NCBI RefSeq assembly: GCF_016924645.1
Contig: NZ_JAFFJV010000020.1
Span: forward strand, 1 to 64,000
Source of the DNA: Rufibacter psychrotolerans
GTDB taxonomy: Bacteria > Bacteroidota > Bacteroidia > Cytophagales > Hymenobacteraceae
Length of the DNA stretch: 64,000 nucleotides
Direction: 5' to 3'
Below, piece by piece: positions 43,068-49,714 of this stretch. Numbering within the stretch: the first letter of the stretch is position 1; every line of letters starts with the position of its first letter. The position numbers were made by a program, and so were the translations under genes. Under the pieces are notes generated by a model that saw only the letters and a program-made list of their open reading frames with translations, ran no database searches and was not told where the DNA came from.

Positions 43068-43433
43068 CTAAGGGGCGTTAGGGGAGATGGGCAGGGTGGC
43101 CACCTGCTGCAGCAGGAAAGCCCAGTAAGGGGTGTCCAGAGAGGCTTTTACCACCTGTTGCACCGGCGCCGCAAACGTGAGGCGCAGGAACGTGGCCGGT
43201 TCAGCCAACTGCAGGGCAACAAAGGAAGTGGTGGCCTCAAAGGAGACTTTCTGCTTCACCACCGACGAATTTGTATCGCGGCCCTGCTTGCTTACCGCCG
43301 TTTGTTCAGCCGGGGAGACTGCGACGTGGGCATAGGCCGGCAAGGCCCTGTGGTTCACAGTAAGCACCAACAGCAAGGCAATGCTTGTGCATAGCAGCCG
43401 CCAATTACGTTGTATGTAGTGCCCGGGTTTCAT
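43068..43433 (-). CDS. Small exported protein with C-terminal PNAP tail (family member B)
   Basis: A 121-residue protein, exactly as long as family member A. A signal-like helix (LLCTSIALLLVLTVNH, about 13-28) is followed by a polar region with several Gln/Ser/Thr. The block SFEATTSFVALQLAEPATF is followed by a last aromatic-hydrophobic stretch and LPISPNAP, then TAG. The ATG at 43433 is favoured over TTG 43472 because the promoter -7 box ends 9 bases before it and the TTG is part of the -33 box. It lies between udk and secDF on the same strand, each with its own terminator. Function unknown. Confidence 0.65.
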   Translation of the reverse strand: MKPGHYIQRNWRLLCTSIALLLVLTVNHRALPAYAHVAVSPAEQTAVSKQGRDTNSSVVKQKVSFEATTSFVALQLAEPATFLRLTFAAPVQQVVKASLDTPYWAFLLQQVATLPISPNAP

Positions 43434-43442
43434 CTCTGTAAG

Positions 43443-43472
43443 CAAAGGTAGAAGATTCTTGAAATAAAACAA
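43443..43472 (-). promoter_or_regulatory. Promoter of PNAP-tail gene B
   Basis: On the minus strand TTG, 19-base spacer, TACCTTTG: a full match to the Bacteroidota consensus at optimal spacing. The -33 box abuts the udk terminator hairpin. Confidence 0.75.
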
Positions 43473-43507
43473 AAGCCTCTGCTGTGTGCTGAACAGCAGA
43501 GGCTTTT
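43471..43507 (-). terminator. Terminator of udk
   Basis: AAAAGCCTCTGCTG / CAGCAGAGGCTTTT with a 9-base loop, then GTTTTATTT on the minus strand. It overlaps the -33 element of the next promoter by two bases. Confidence 0.9.
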
Positions 43508-43534
43508 GATAAGTGCCCTCTCTGGGTAAAAAGG

Positions 43535-44158
43535 TTATTTTTTGATCTTGGAGTTAAGGTAGGTCACCAGCACCTCCAGCCCCCGGTCAAAGTGCCGGTT
43601 GTTGGGGATGATGACATCCGCGTCGTTCTTAAAGGGCTTGATGTACTTCTCATAAGTAGGCGCCACGTGGTTGGTGTAGCGGTACAGCACATCGTCCAGG
43701 TCATAGCCGCGCTCCACTTTGTCCCTGATGATGCGGCGCTGCAGTTTGATGTATTCCTTGGCGTCTATGTACACTTTCAGGTCCAGCAGTTTGGCCACTT
43801 CCTCATAGTAAAAGACAAAGATGCCCTCCACTACCACAATAGGGGCCGGCTTGAACTCCAGCTGGCGCGGGATCACGTTGGGGTTGTTGAAGGTGTACTC
43901 TTTGCGGTACACGGTTTCGCCCTTGCTCAGTTGATAGATGTCATGGGCGTAGGCCGCGCTGTCAATGGAAGAAGGCAGGTCAAAGTTCAGGATGCCGTTC
44001 TCGTCCTTGAGCTGTTTGTCGCGGTCATGGTAGTAGTTGTCCTGAGAGATAAGGCAGATTTCCTCAGGTGCATACGAAGCCAGTAGTCTGCTCAGAAAAG
44101 TGGTTTTTCCTGAGGCGCTCCCTCCCGTAATTCCTACAATAAATGGCTTTTGATGCAT
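43535..44158 (-). CDS. udk: Uridine kinase
   Basis: A 207-residue P-loop kinase of pyrimidine salvage: uridine or cytidine plus NTP to UMP or CMP. It has Walker A GITGGSASGKTTF, the SQDNYYHDRDKQ substrate loop, FDLPSSIDSAAYAHD, VVVEGIFVFYYEE, and the lid arginines in RRIIRDKVERGYD. ATG 44158 gives the usual short N-terminus (MHQKPFIVGITGG). Pairing with the CNT nucleoside transporter at 30.6 kb makes sense metabolically, but the genes are not linked. Confidence 0.96.
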   Translation of the reverse strand: MHQKPFIVGITGGSASGKTTFLSRLLASYAPEEICLISQDNYYHDRDKQLKDENGILNFDLPSSIDSAAYAHDIYQLSKGETVYRKEYTFNNPNVIPRQLEFKPAPIVVVEGIFVFYYEEVAKLLDLKVYIDAKEYIKLQRRIIRDKVERGYDLDDVLYRYTNHVAPTYEKYIKPFKNDADVIIPNNRHFDRGLEVLVTYLNSKIKK

Positions 44159-44234
44159 AAATGCGTATGGTTTACGGGGTGCAAAATTAGCCAATTCTAC
44201 GCTCTATGCCTAACGCATGTTTAAAAGAATTTGC

Positions 44235-44831
44235 TCAGGTACCGGTTTGCACGTAGCGGTGCCGCAAAAAAGAAACCAGTTGCTGCACGGCCCGGCCGCG
44301 GTGGCTGATCTGGTTCTTCTCCTGGCTGTCCATCTCGGCGAAGGTGCGGTCCTGGCCCTCGGGCACGAAGATGGGATCGTAGCCAAAGCCTTTCTGGCCG
44401 CGCGGGGCGTCTATGATGTGGCCTTCCACAATGCCGTCAAAAAGGTGCTGTTCGCCTTCTTCCAGCATAAGGGCGATGGACGTTCTGAAGCGGGCCTTGC
44501 GGTTGGACTGGCCTTGCAGGTTCTCCAGGACTTTCTGCAGGTTGGCCTGGTTGTCGCGCTGCGGGCCGGCGTACCGGGCCGAAAAAACCCCGGGTTCGTT
44601 GTTCAGGGCTTCTACTTCTAGGCCGGTATCATCGGCGAAGCACATGACCCGGTACTTCTCCCACACGTAAGTGGCCTTCTGCAGGGCATTGCCTTCCAGG
44701 GTGTCCTGGTCTTCGGCCAGTTCATCGGTGCAGCCCAGGGCTTCCAGGCTCACCACCTCAAACGGGGGGCCAAGGAGCTGCTGTATTTCCTGTAGTTTGT
44801 GCGCGTTGTTAGAGGCAAAGCAGATTTTCAT
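44235..44831 (-). CDS. rdgB: XTP/dITP diphosphatase (RdgB/HAM1)
   Basis: A 198-residue house-cleaning pyrophosphatase that hydrolyses dITP, dXTP and related non-canonical purine triphosphates. Conserved parts: FASNNAHKLQEIQ at the start, LEGNALQKATYVWEKY, FADDTGLEVEALNNEPGVFSARYAG (split, with the catalytic DD), GFGYDPIFVPEGQDRTFAEM and the final NQISHRGRAVQQL. ATG 44831 removes 27 extra residues. It is upstream of udk on the same strand with a 76-base gap, so co-transcription is possible. Confidence 0.96.
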   Translation of the reverse strand: MKICFASNNAHKLQEIQQLLGPPFEVVSLEALGCTDELAEDQDTLEGNALQKATYVWEKYRVMCFADDTGLEVEALNNEPGVFSARYAGPQRDNQANLQKVLENLQGQSNRKARFRTSIALMLEEGEQHLFDGIVEGHIIDAPRGQKGFGYDPIFVPEGQDRTFAEMDSQEKNQISHRGRAVQQLVSFLRHRYVQTGT

Positions 44832-45330
44832 GGTATCTGGTAAGAAAGTTGGGTGCGGCAATGATACTACGGTCCGGCGGCAGTTCAAAGCGCCCTTTGC
44901 TGAAAAACACACCTAAAACAACATAAATAGACCGGTGGCCGCCTTGTGGCCCAAGCGAAAAGGCCGCCAGGGCAAAGACCCGGGCGGAACTCTGCTGCGT
45001 TTTTTAATAGGTGGTCAGGCTTTTTGATGTAATTTTGCCCAGCTTTTACGGCCAGCCTGGTCCTTGCCCGCGCAGGGACCAGGCTGGTTTGCCCTGTTTT
45101 TACGGTTTTGGGCCTGTTTTCAGAAAAACCGGCCCAGAACAGCAGAAAGGCGGGCAACATCGGCCTCAGGGTCCGTCGGCTAAAATAGACCGGCGCCTGA
45201 GGCGTTCTTCCGCAGGGGCTCCTTTTGTATCCTGAGCAGGAAGTGCAGCGTAGTAGGGGTTTAGGCTACGCTGGGGTAGGCAACTTGAACAATAAGCGTT
45301 TGAGCGCCCATGAAGAAAACAAGACAGTAG
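44832..45330. other. Intergenic region between rdgB and mlaE
   Basis: About 500 bases with no gene. It contains a P1-like half near 44893-44917, a hairpin CCAGCCTGGTCC / GGACCAGGCTGG at 45052-45087, a full P1 copy (45104-45140) and a six-codon ATG...TAG frame (45310-45330) that ends directly at the mlaE ATG. The last might couple translation to mlaE; this is speculation. Confidence 0.5.
45104..45140. repeat. Palindromic element P1, copy 12
   Basis: GGTTTTGGGCCTGTTTTC, A, GAAAAACCGGCCCAGAAC. Good arms with two mismatches. Confidence 0.8.
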
Positions 45331-46149
45331 ATGAAATTTCACAATGGTGACGAACCGCCGGTAAGAAGGCCCCGTGCGCAGGTGATCTCTAAACGATTTG
45401 ACCGCATCTTCATGGAGCTGGCCAATATTGCCTCGTTTGTAGGTCGTTTTTTCAGGGAGGTGTTCCTGCCGCCCTATGAGTTCAAGGAGATTATCAGGCA
45501 GTGCTTTGAGATTGGCGTAAAATCGCTTCCGCTTATTTCCCTCACCGGATTTATCATCGGGATTGTGTTCATGAACCAGTCCCGGCCTTCGCTGGCCGAG
45601 TTTGGGGCCACGTCCTGGCTGCCGTCGCTGGTGTCCATTGCCATTGTGCGGGCCCTGGCCCCACTGGTAACGGCGCTGATTGGCGCGGGGCGTATTGGCT
45701 CCATGATTGGCGCGGAGCTGGGCTCTATGAAGGTAACTGAGCAGATTGAGGCCATGGAAGTGTCGGCCACCAACCCGTTCAAGTTTCTGGTGGTGAGTCG
45801 CATTCTGGCCACCACGTTCATGATTCCGGCGCTCATGATGTACACCTCGCTGCTGGCGCTCCTGGGGGCCTTCCTGAACGTGAACGCCAACGAGGGCACC
45901 TCGTTCACCACGTACTTTACCCAGGTATTTGACGCCATCACGTTCCTGGACATTTTCTCCTCGGTGACCAAGTCGGCCTTGTTTGGGTTTACCATTGGCG
46001 TGGTGGGCTGTTACAAGGGCTATCATTCTTCTAAGGGAACTGAGGGCGTGGGCAAGGCAGCCAATTCCTCGGTAGTAACGGCCATGTTCCTGGTGTTCAT
46101 TGAAGAGCTGCTCTCATTGCAGGTGATTACGGCGCTAAGGGCCCTTTAA
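45331..46149 (+). CDS. mlaE: MlaE-type ABC transporter permease
   Basis: A 272-residue membrane subunit of the Mla/Mce phospholipid transporter between inner and outer membranes. Family motifs include SLPLISLTGFIIGIVFMNQ, the conserved ALAPLVTALIGAGRIGSMIGAELG block (partly quoted) and EQIEAMEVSATNPFKFLVV, the EA(M/L)xV contact with the ATPase. It leads the three-gene mlaE-mlaF-mlaD operon; 11 bases separate it from mlaF. Confidence 0.93.
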   Translation: MKFHNGDEPPVRRPRAQVISKRFDRIFMELANIASFVGRFFREVFLPPYEFKEIIRQCFEIGVKSLPLISLTGFIIGIVFMNQSRPSLAEFGATSWLPSLVSIAIVRALAPLVTALIGAGRIGSMIGAELGSMKVTEQIEAMEVSATNPFKFLVVSRILATTFMIPALMMYTSLLALLGAFLNVNANEGTSFTTYFTQVFDAITFLDIFSSVTKSALFGFTIGVVGCYKGYHSSKGTEGVGKAANSSVVTAMFLVFIEELLSLQVITALRAL

Positions 46150-46160
46150 CAACTTAAGCC

Positions 46161-46934
46161 ATGAAGGAAACCCAACCGGTTATAGACAGAAGCAACTGCG
46201 TCATCAACATCAGAGGCCTGGAGAAATCCTTCGGCGACCTGGACGTGTTGCGCGGCGTGGACTTGGATTTGTATAAAGGCGAAAACCTGGTGGTGCTGGG
46301 CAAGTCGGGTACCGGGAAATCGGTGCTGATTAAGATCATCTCGGGTTTACTGAAGCCCGACGCCGGCACCGTGAACGTGCTGGGGCAGGAGGTGCCCAAG
46401 CTGAAAGGCCGCACGCTGGACCAGCTGCGGCTCAAGATTGGCTTCTCCTTCCAGAACAGCGCCCTCTACGACAGCATGACCATCCGGAAGAACCTGGAGT
46501 TTCCGCTGGTGCGCAACCGCCGCGACATGACCCGGGCCGAGGTGGACCGCATGGTGGAGATTGTGCTGGACGCCGTAGGCCTTTCCCAGACCATTAACCA
46601 GATGCCGTCTGAGCTGTCGGGTGGGCAGCGCAAGCGCATCGGCATTGCCCGTACGCTCATTCTGCAGCCCGAGATCATGCTGTACGATGAGCCTACCGCC
46701 GGGCTGGACCCCATTACCTGCATTGACATCAACAACCTGATCAATGAGGTGCAGGCCCGTTTCCATACGTCCTCCATTATCATTACCCATGACCTTACCT
46801 GTGCCAAAACCGTGGGCGACCGCGTGGTGATGCTGCTGGACGGCCAGTTCCAGCGCCAGGGCACCTTTGAGGAGGTGTTCCGCACAGATGATGAGCGGGT
46901 AAAATTATTTCATGATTACAATTTCATAGACTAA
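46161..46934 (+). CDS. mlaF: MlaF-type ABC transporter ATP-binding protein
   Basis: A 257-residue ATPase. Walker A is GKSGTGKSVLIK, Q-loop FSFQNSALYDSMTI, signature LSGGQRKRIGIART, Walker B MLYDEPTAGLDP and switch His in IIITHDLTC. The text after the Q-loop (SALYDSMTIRKNLEFPL) is typical of MlaF. It powers lipid transport with MlaE and the MCE protein. The stop codon is directly followed by the mlaD ATG. Confidence 0.95.
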   Translation: MKETQPVIDRSNCVINIRGLEKSFGDLDVLRGVDLDLYKGENLVVLGKSGTGKSVLIKIISGLLKPDAGTVNVLGQEVPKLKGRTLDQLRLKIGFSFQNSALYDSMTIRKNLEFPLVRNRRDMTRAEVDRMVEIVLDAVGLSQTINQMPSELSGGQRKRIGIARTLILQPEIMLYDEPTAGLDPITCIDINNLINEVQARFHTSSIIITHDLTCAKTVGDRVVMLLDGQFQRQGTFEEVFRTDDERVKLFHDYNFID

Positions 46935-48035
46935 ATGAGTGCAGCAGAAAACAAACGAGCCGTAGTGGTGGGCATCTTCGTGTTCCTGGCGCTGGTGATC
47001 CTGGTGGTGGGCGTCTTCGTACTGGGCGGCCAGCAGAAGCGGTTCACCAAGACCATCCAGATCACCGCCGTGTTTGATGACGTAACCGGCCTCAAAACGG
47101 GCAACCAGGTGCTCTTCTCGGGCGTGCGGGTGGGCGTGGTGAAAGGCATCACGTTTGAGGGTCCCTCGCAGGTGGCCGTGGCCATGGACATTACGGAGGA
47201 GTCGCAGAAATACATCCGCAAGGACGCCAAAGCCCGCATCGGCTCTGAGAGCTTCATCGGGAACAAGGCCATTGTGCTGTACGGCGGCAGCCCGCAGTTG
47301 CCCGTGGTGCAGGCCGGCGACCGCCTGGGCACCGAGGCGCAGCTGAGCACCGAGGAGATGATGGCGACCTTCCAGGAAAACAACAAGAACCTGGTGGCCA
47401 TCACCACCGATTTCAAGAAGCTGAGCTCAGGGCTGGCCAGAGGCGAAGGCCTGGCCGGGGCCCTGCTCACCGACGACCAGCTGGCCCAGAACTTTCAGGC
47501 CATTCTGGCCAACCTGCAGAAAACCTCGGCCACCAGCATGCGGGTGAGCCAGGCCCTGGCGCAGTTCTCCAACAAACTCAACACCCAGGGCGGCCTGGCC
47601 GATGACCTGCTCACCGACACCGTGACGTTTAACAAGCTGCAAGCCACCATGACCCAGCTGGAGCAGGTGATGGCCACCACCTCAGAGATGACCAGCAAGC
47701 TCAACAACACCACCGACAAGCTCAACCGCAACGACAACGCCCTGGGCGTGCTGCTCAACGACCCCGAGTTTGCCCTGGACCTGCAACTGACCATGCAGAA
47801 CCTGGAAGCCGGCACCGACAAGCTGGACGCCAACATGGAAAGCCTGCAGCACAGCATCCTGCTCAACGGGTTTTTCCGCCGCAAAGCCAAGCGCGAAGCC
47901 AAGCAAAAAGAACGCGAGCAACAAAAACAGGAACGCCTCCGCAAACTGGAGGAAAAGCAGAACCAGAAAAACGCCCCGGCCACCAAAGCAACCACCCCTA
48001 AAACGCCAGCAGACACAGCCAATTCGGCGGAGTAA
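46935..48035 (+). CDS. mlaD: MCE-family substrate-binding protein (MlaD-type)
   Basis: A 366-residue protein. One N-terminal membrane helix (VVVGIFVFLALVILVVGVFVLG) is followed by the MCE domain at about 38-110 (VTGLKTGNQVLFSGVRVGVV). A long helical, coiled-coil-like periplasmic part (about 125-290) is rich in Gln, Leu and Thr. The end (about 300-366) is a strongly basic, Lys/Glu/Gln-rich stretch with an Ala/Thr/Pro tail. Such MCE proteins form hexameric rings or tubes carrying lipids. The charged C-terminus is longer than in E. coli MlaD. It ends the operon; a near-perfect terminator follows. Confidence 0.93.
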   Translation: MSAAENKRAVVVGIFVFLALVILVVGVFVLGGQQKRFTKTIQITAVFDDVTGLKTGNQVLFSGVRVGVVKGITFEGPSQVAVAMDITEESQKYIRKDAKARIGSESFIGNKAIVLYGGSPQLPVVQAGDRLGTEAQLSTEEMMATFQENNKNLVAITTDFKKLSSGLARGEGLAGALLTDDQLAQNFQAILANLQKTSATSMRVSQALAQFSNKLNTQGGLADDLLTDTVTFNKLQATMTQLEQVMATTSEMTSKLNNTTDKLNRNDNALGVLLNDPEFALDLQLTMQNLEAGTDKLDANMESLQHSILLNGFFRRKAKREAKQKEREQQKQERLRKLEEKQNQKNAPATKATTPKTPADTANSAE

Positions 48036-48046
48036 AGTAAGCAGCC

Positions 48047-48107
48047 CCAAAACAAATCGCCTCAGGCAGACCAATCTGCCTGAGGCGATTTGTTTTGGAG
48101 CTCTTTT
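48047..48107 (+). terminator. Terminator of the mlaEFD operon
   Basis: Perfect 24-bp stem (arms include ACAAATCGCCTCAGGCAGA) with a 4-base loop CCAA, then GAGCTCTTTTT. It is among the strongest hairpins in the window. Confidence 0.9.
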
Positions 48108-48187
48108 TGGTAATTCTAAGTAAAACTGAGGGTTTGTGCTCAGCAGCTTTACAGTTAGTAGGAAGCAAATCTAAATCAGCGGCTCAC

Positions 48188-48240
48188 GGCAGTTACAAAC
48201 TGCCGCTAATGGTAGGTCCACCTCACAGACTTGAACCATG
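48188..48240. repeat. Composite hairpin H2, copy 4
   Basis: GGCAGTTACAAACTGCC, then GGTCCACCTC-ACA-GACTTGAACC. The second hairpin has two changed bases on the left arm. Confidence 0.7.
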
Positions 48241-48367
48241 AGGAATGTAAACCCACCCCTGCCCCTCCCAGGAGGGGAATCCGCCTTGCTGAAGGAATTG
48301 CAATGCTTATCAGAGACAAGGCAATGCCTTGTCTCTGCGGCTCCACCAGCACCGTCACTTAACCTTA

Positions 48368-48655
48368 TTCCAGTCTTTCGGCTGAGCGCCTAGCGCTCGA
48401 CCCGGTGCCGCGCATGCGGCAGGCCTGAGGGCCAGGCGAGAGAGCACAGCGCGAAGGCGGAAGACGGGGCCCCGCGGCCGTGAGCGCACGGAGGCCAACT
48501 ATGCAATGAGCCGCCCACAAATCCATAGACAAGCGGAAGCTACGCCAGCAATAGCCAACAAATCCATAAGCCCTTAGGTAAGCGGCTCTTCGCCAGCGAT
48601 AGCAAAGAAATCCATTAACCCATAGGAAAGCGGCACCACACCAGCAATAAGCCAA
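48368..48655 (+). repeat. Dispersed repeat D, copy 3, with three tandem ~45-bp units
   Basis: Begins TTCCAGTCTTTCGGCTGAGC and keeps the core GGGGCCCCGCGGCCGTGAGC. It ends in three imperfect units (48518-48557, 48558-48604, 48605-48655), each with AAATCCAT near its start, an AAGCGG or AAGCGGC block and a CCAGC(A/G)AT block near its end. Copies 1 and 2 show one such unit. Confidence 0.75.
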
Positions 48656-48691
48656 CCGGCAAAAGCCCCCCTCAGCATAAAAACGAAAAGC

Positions 48692-48729
48692 TATTTGAAA
48701 GCCGTTTTCCCAAAAACAGCCCTAAATCA
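48692..48729. repeat. Palindromic element P1, copy 13
   Basis: TATTTGAAAGCCGTTTTCC then CAAAAACAGCCCTAAATCA. It overlaps the stop codon of the phosphoribosyltransferase gene, so the element supplies the last codons' downstream context. Confidence 0.6.
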
Positions 48730-49231
48730 GATAGGCATTCCATTCATCCCCCACCCAGGAAACCCTGATGTGCTCCCGCAGGGTAGTAGCCAGCGAGTAG
48801 CCGGTGTACGTGGCGGAGATGGGATACAGCGTATGGTGGCGGTTAATGAGCGTGGCAATCTCCAGCTTCTTGCAGTCTTTGTCCAGGAACTCGCGCAGGG
48901 TGTAGGCCAGCGTCTTGCCGGTGTTCAGCACGTCATCTACCAGTACCACCGGCGTGTTAACCAAAGAGGATAGCGCCGGCTCAATCTGAATGGCGTGCGC
49001 CAGGGGCTGGGTCTTGTGCAGGGAAACGCCCACCAATTGAACGTCAAGTGGGGAGATGTCCCGCAGTTGCTGCGCCAGGGCCTGGGCCAGGTAATACCCG
49101 TTCTCGTGGATGCCGGCCAGCACCAGCTGCTTTTCCTCAAAGTTTTGCTCGTAGATCTCAAACGCCATGCGCTTGATCTTCTGAAGAATCTGGTGGTGGT
49201 CCAGGATGCGGTTCTCGGTTGTTAAGACCAT
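48722..49231 (-). CDS. Phosphoribosyltransferase family protein (PyrR-like)
   Basis: A 169-residue type I phosphoribosyltransferase. The PRPP loop is VVLVDDVLNTGKTLAYTL. The N-terminal part has RMAFEIYEQN and LAGIHENGYYLAQAL, and ATLINRHHTLYPISATYTGYS is the region that caps the site. This organisation resembles PyrR and short uracil/hypoxanthine enzymes. In Bacteroidota, homologs are usually annotated only as phosphoribosyltransferase. Whether it regulates pyr mRNA or salvages a base is not decidable. Monocistronic; its stop lies inside a P1 element. Confidence 0.85.
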   Translation of the reverse strand: MVLTTENRILDHHQILQKIKRMAFEIYEQNFEEKQLVLAGIHENGYYLAQALAQQLRDISPLDVQLVGVSLHKTQPLAHAIQIEPALSSLVNTPVVLVDDVLNTGKTLAYTLREFLDKDCKKLEIATLINRHHTLYPISATYTGYSLATTLREHIRVSWVGDEWNAYLI

Positions 49232-49353
49232 GGGTGTTGCGGTTTCCGGGCCAATTTACCAAAATAATCAGCAAACCCGCTAGGCCCCGGCCTGGGAGTA
49301 CGGGCCGGTAAAATATTTTCAGGCCAAAGGTTTTAATTCTGAAGCAAATGCCT

Positions 49354-49361
49354 TACTTTTG
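49354..49361 (+). promoter_or_regulatory. -7 element of rpmE2
   Basis: TACTTTTG, an exact TAnnTTTG, 39 bases before the ATG. The -33 region reads TTTT rather than TTG. Confidence 0.6.
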
Positions 49362-49400
49362 CAGTCCTATTCCAGAAATCCGTAGTTAAAATATAGAATA

Positions 49401-49643
49401 ATGAAAAAGGACATCCATCCTGAATACAGAGAAGTAGTTTTCCAGGACACTTCCTCAGATTTCAAATTCATCACGCGTTCTACCATGAACTCTAGTGAGA
49501 CCATCACCATGGAAGACGGCAAGACGTATCCAGTAATCAAGGTGGAGGTTTCTTCTGCTTCGCACCCCTTCTACACCGGCAAAAACATCTACGTGGATAC
49601 TGCCGGACGTATTGACAAGTTCAAGCAGCGTTACAAGAAATAA
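49401..49643 (+). CDS. rpmE2: Ribosomal protein bL31, type B
   Basis: An 80-residue protein starting MKKDIHPEYREVVFQD. The zinc-binding cysteines of the A form (CxxC) are absent, which marks the zinc-independent type B. The C-terminal SHPFYTGKNIYVDTAGRIDKF (cut here to ends SHPFYTG and GRIDKF) is the family hallmark. It is part of the large subunit at the central protuberance. It has its own promoter and terminator. Confidence 0.97.
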   Translation: MKKDIHPEYREVVFQDTSSDFKFITRSTMNSSETITMEDGKTYPVIKVEVSSASHPFYTGKNIYVDTAGRIDKFKQRYKK

Positions 49644-49667
49644 GCTAATTTCACGGTTAGCCGTATA

Positions 49668-49700
49668 GAAGTCTTCCTGAGTTTTCAGGAAGACTTTTTT
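49668..49700 (+). terminator. Terminator of rpmE2
   Basis: AAGTCTTCCTGA, GTTT, TCAGGAAGACTT followed by TTTT. The next gene starts 15 bases later. Confidence 0.93.
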
Positions 49701-49714
49701 CATTATTTCGCTCT

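Larger units (their letters stand above)
48108..48690. repeat. Repeat island 3 (no gene)
   Basis: Holds an H2 composite hairpin (48188-48240), a palindrome CAGAGACAAGGC / GCCTTGTCTCTG near 48311-48338, and dispersed repeat D copy 3 with three tandem units (48368-48655). No gene is credible; a minus-strand frame of 96 codons at 48365-48655 is only the repeat read through. Confidence 0.75.
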
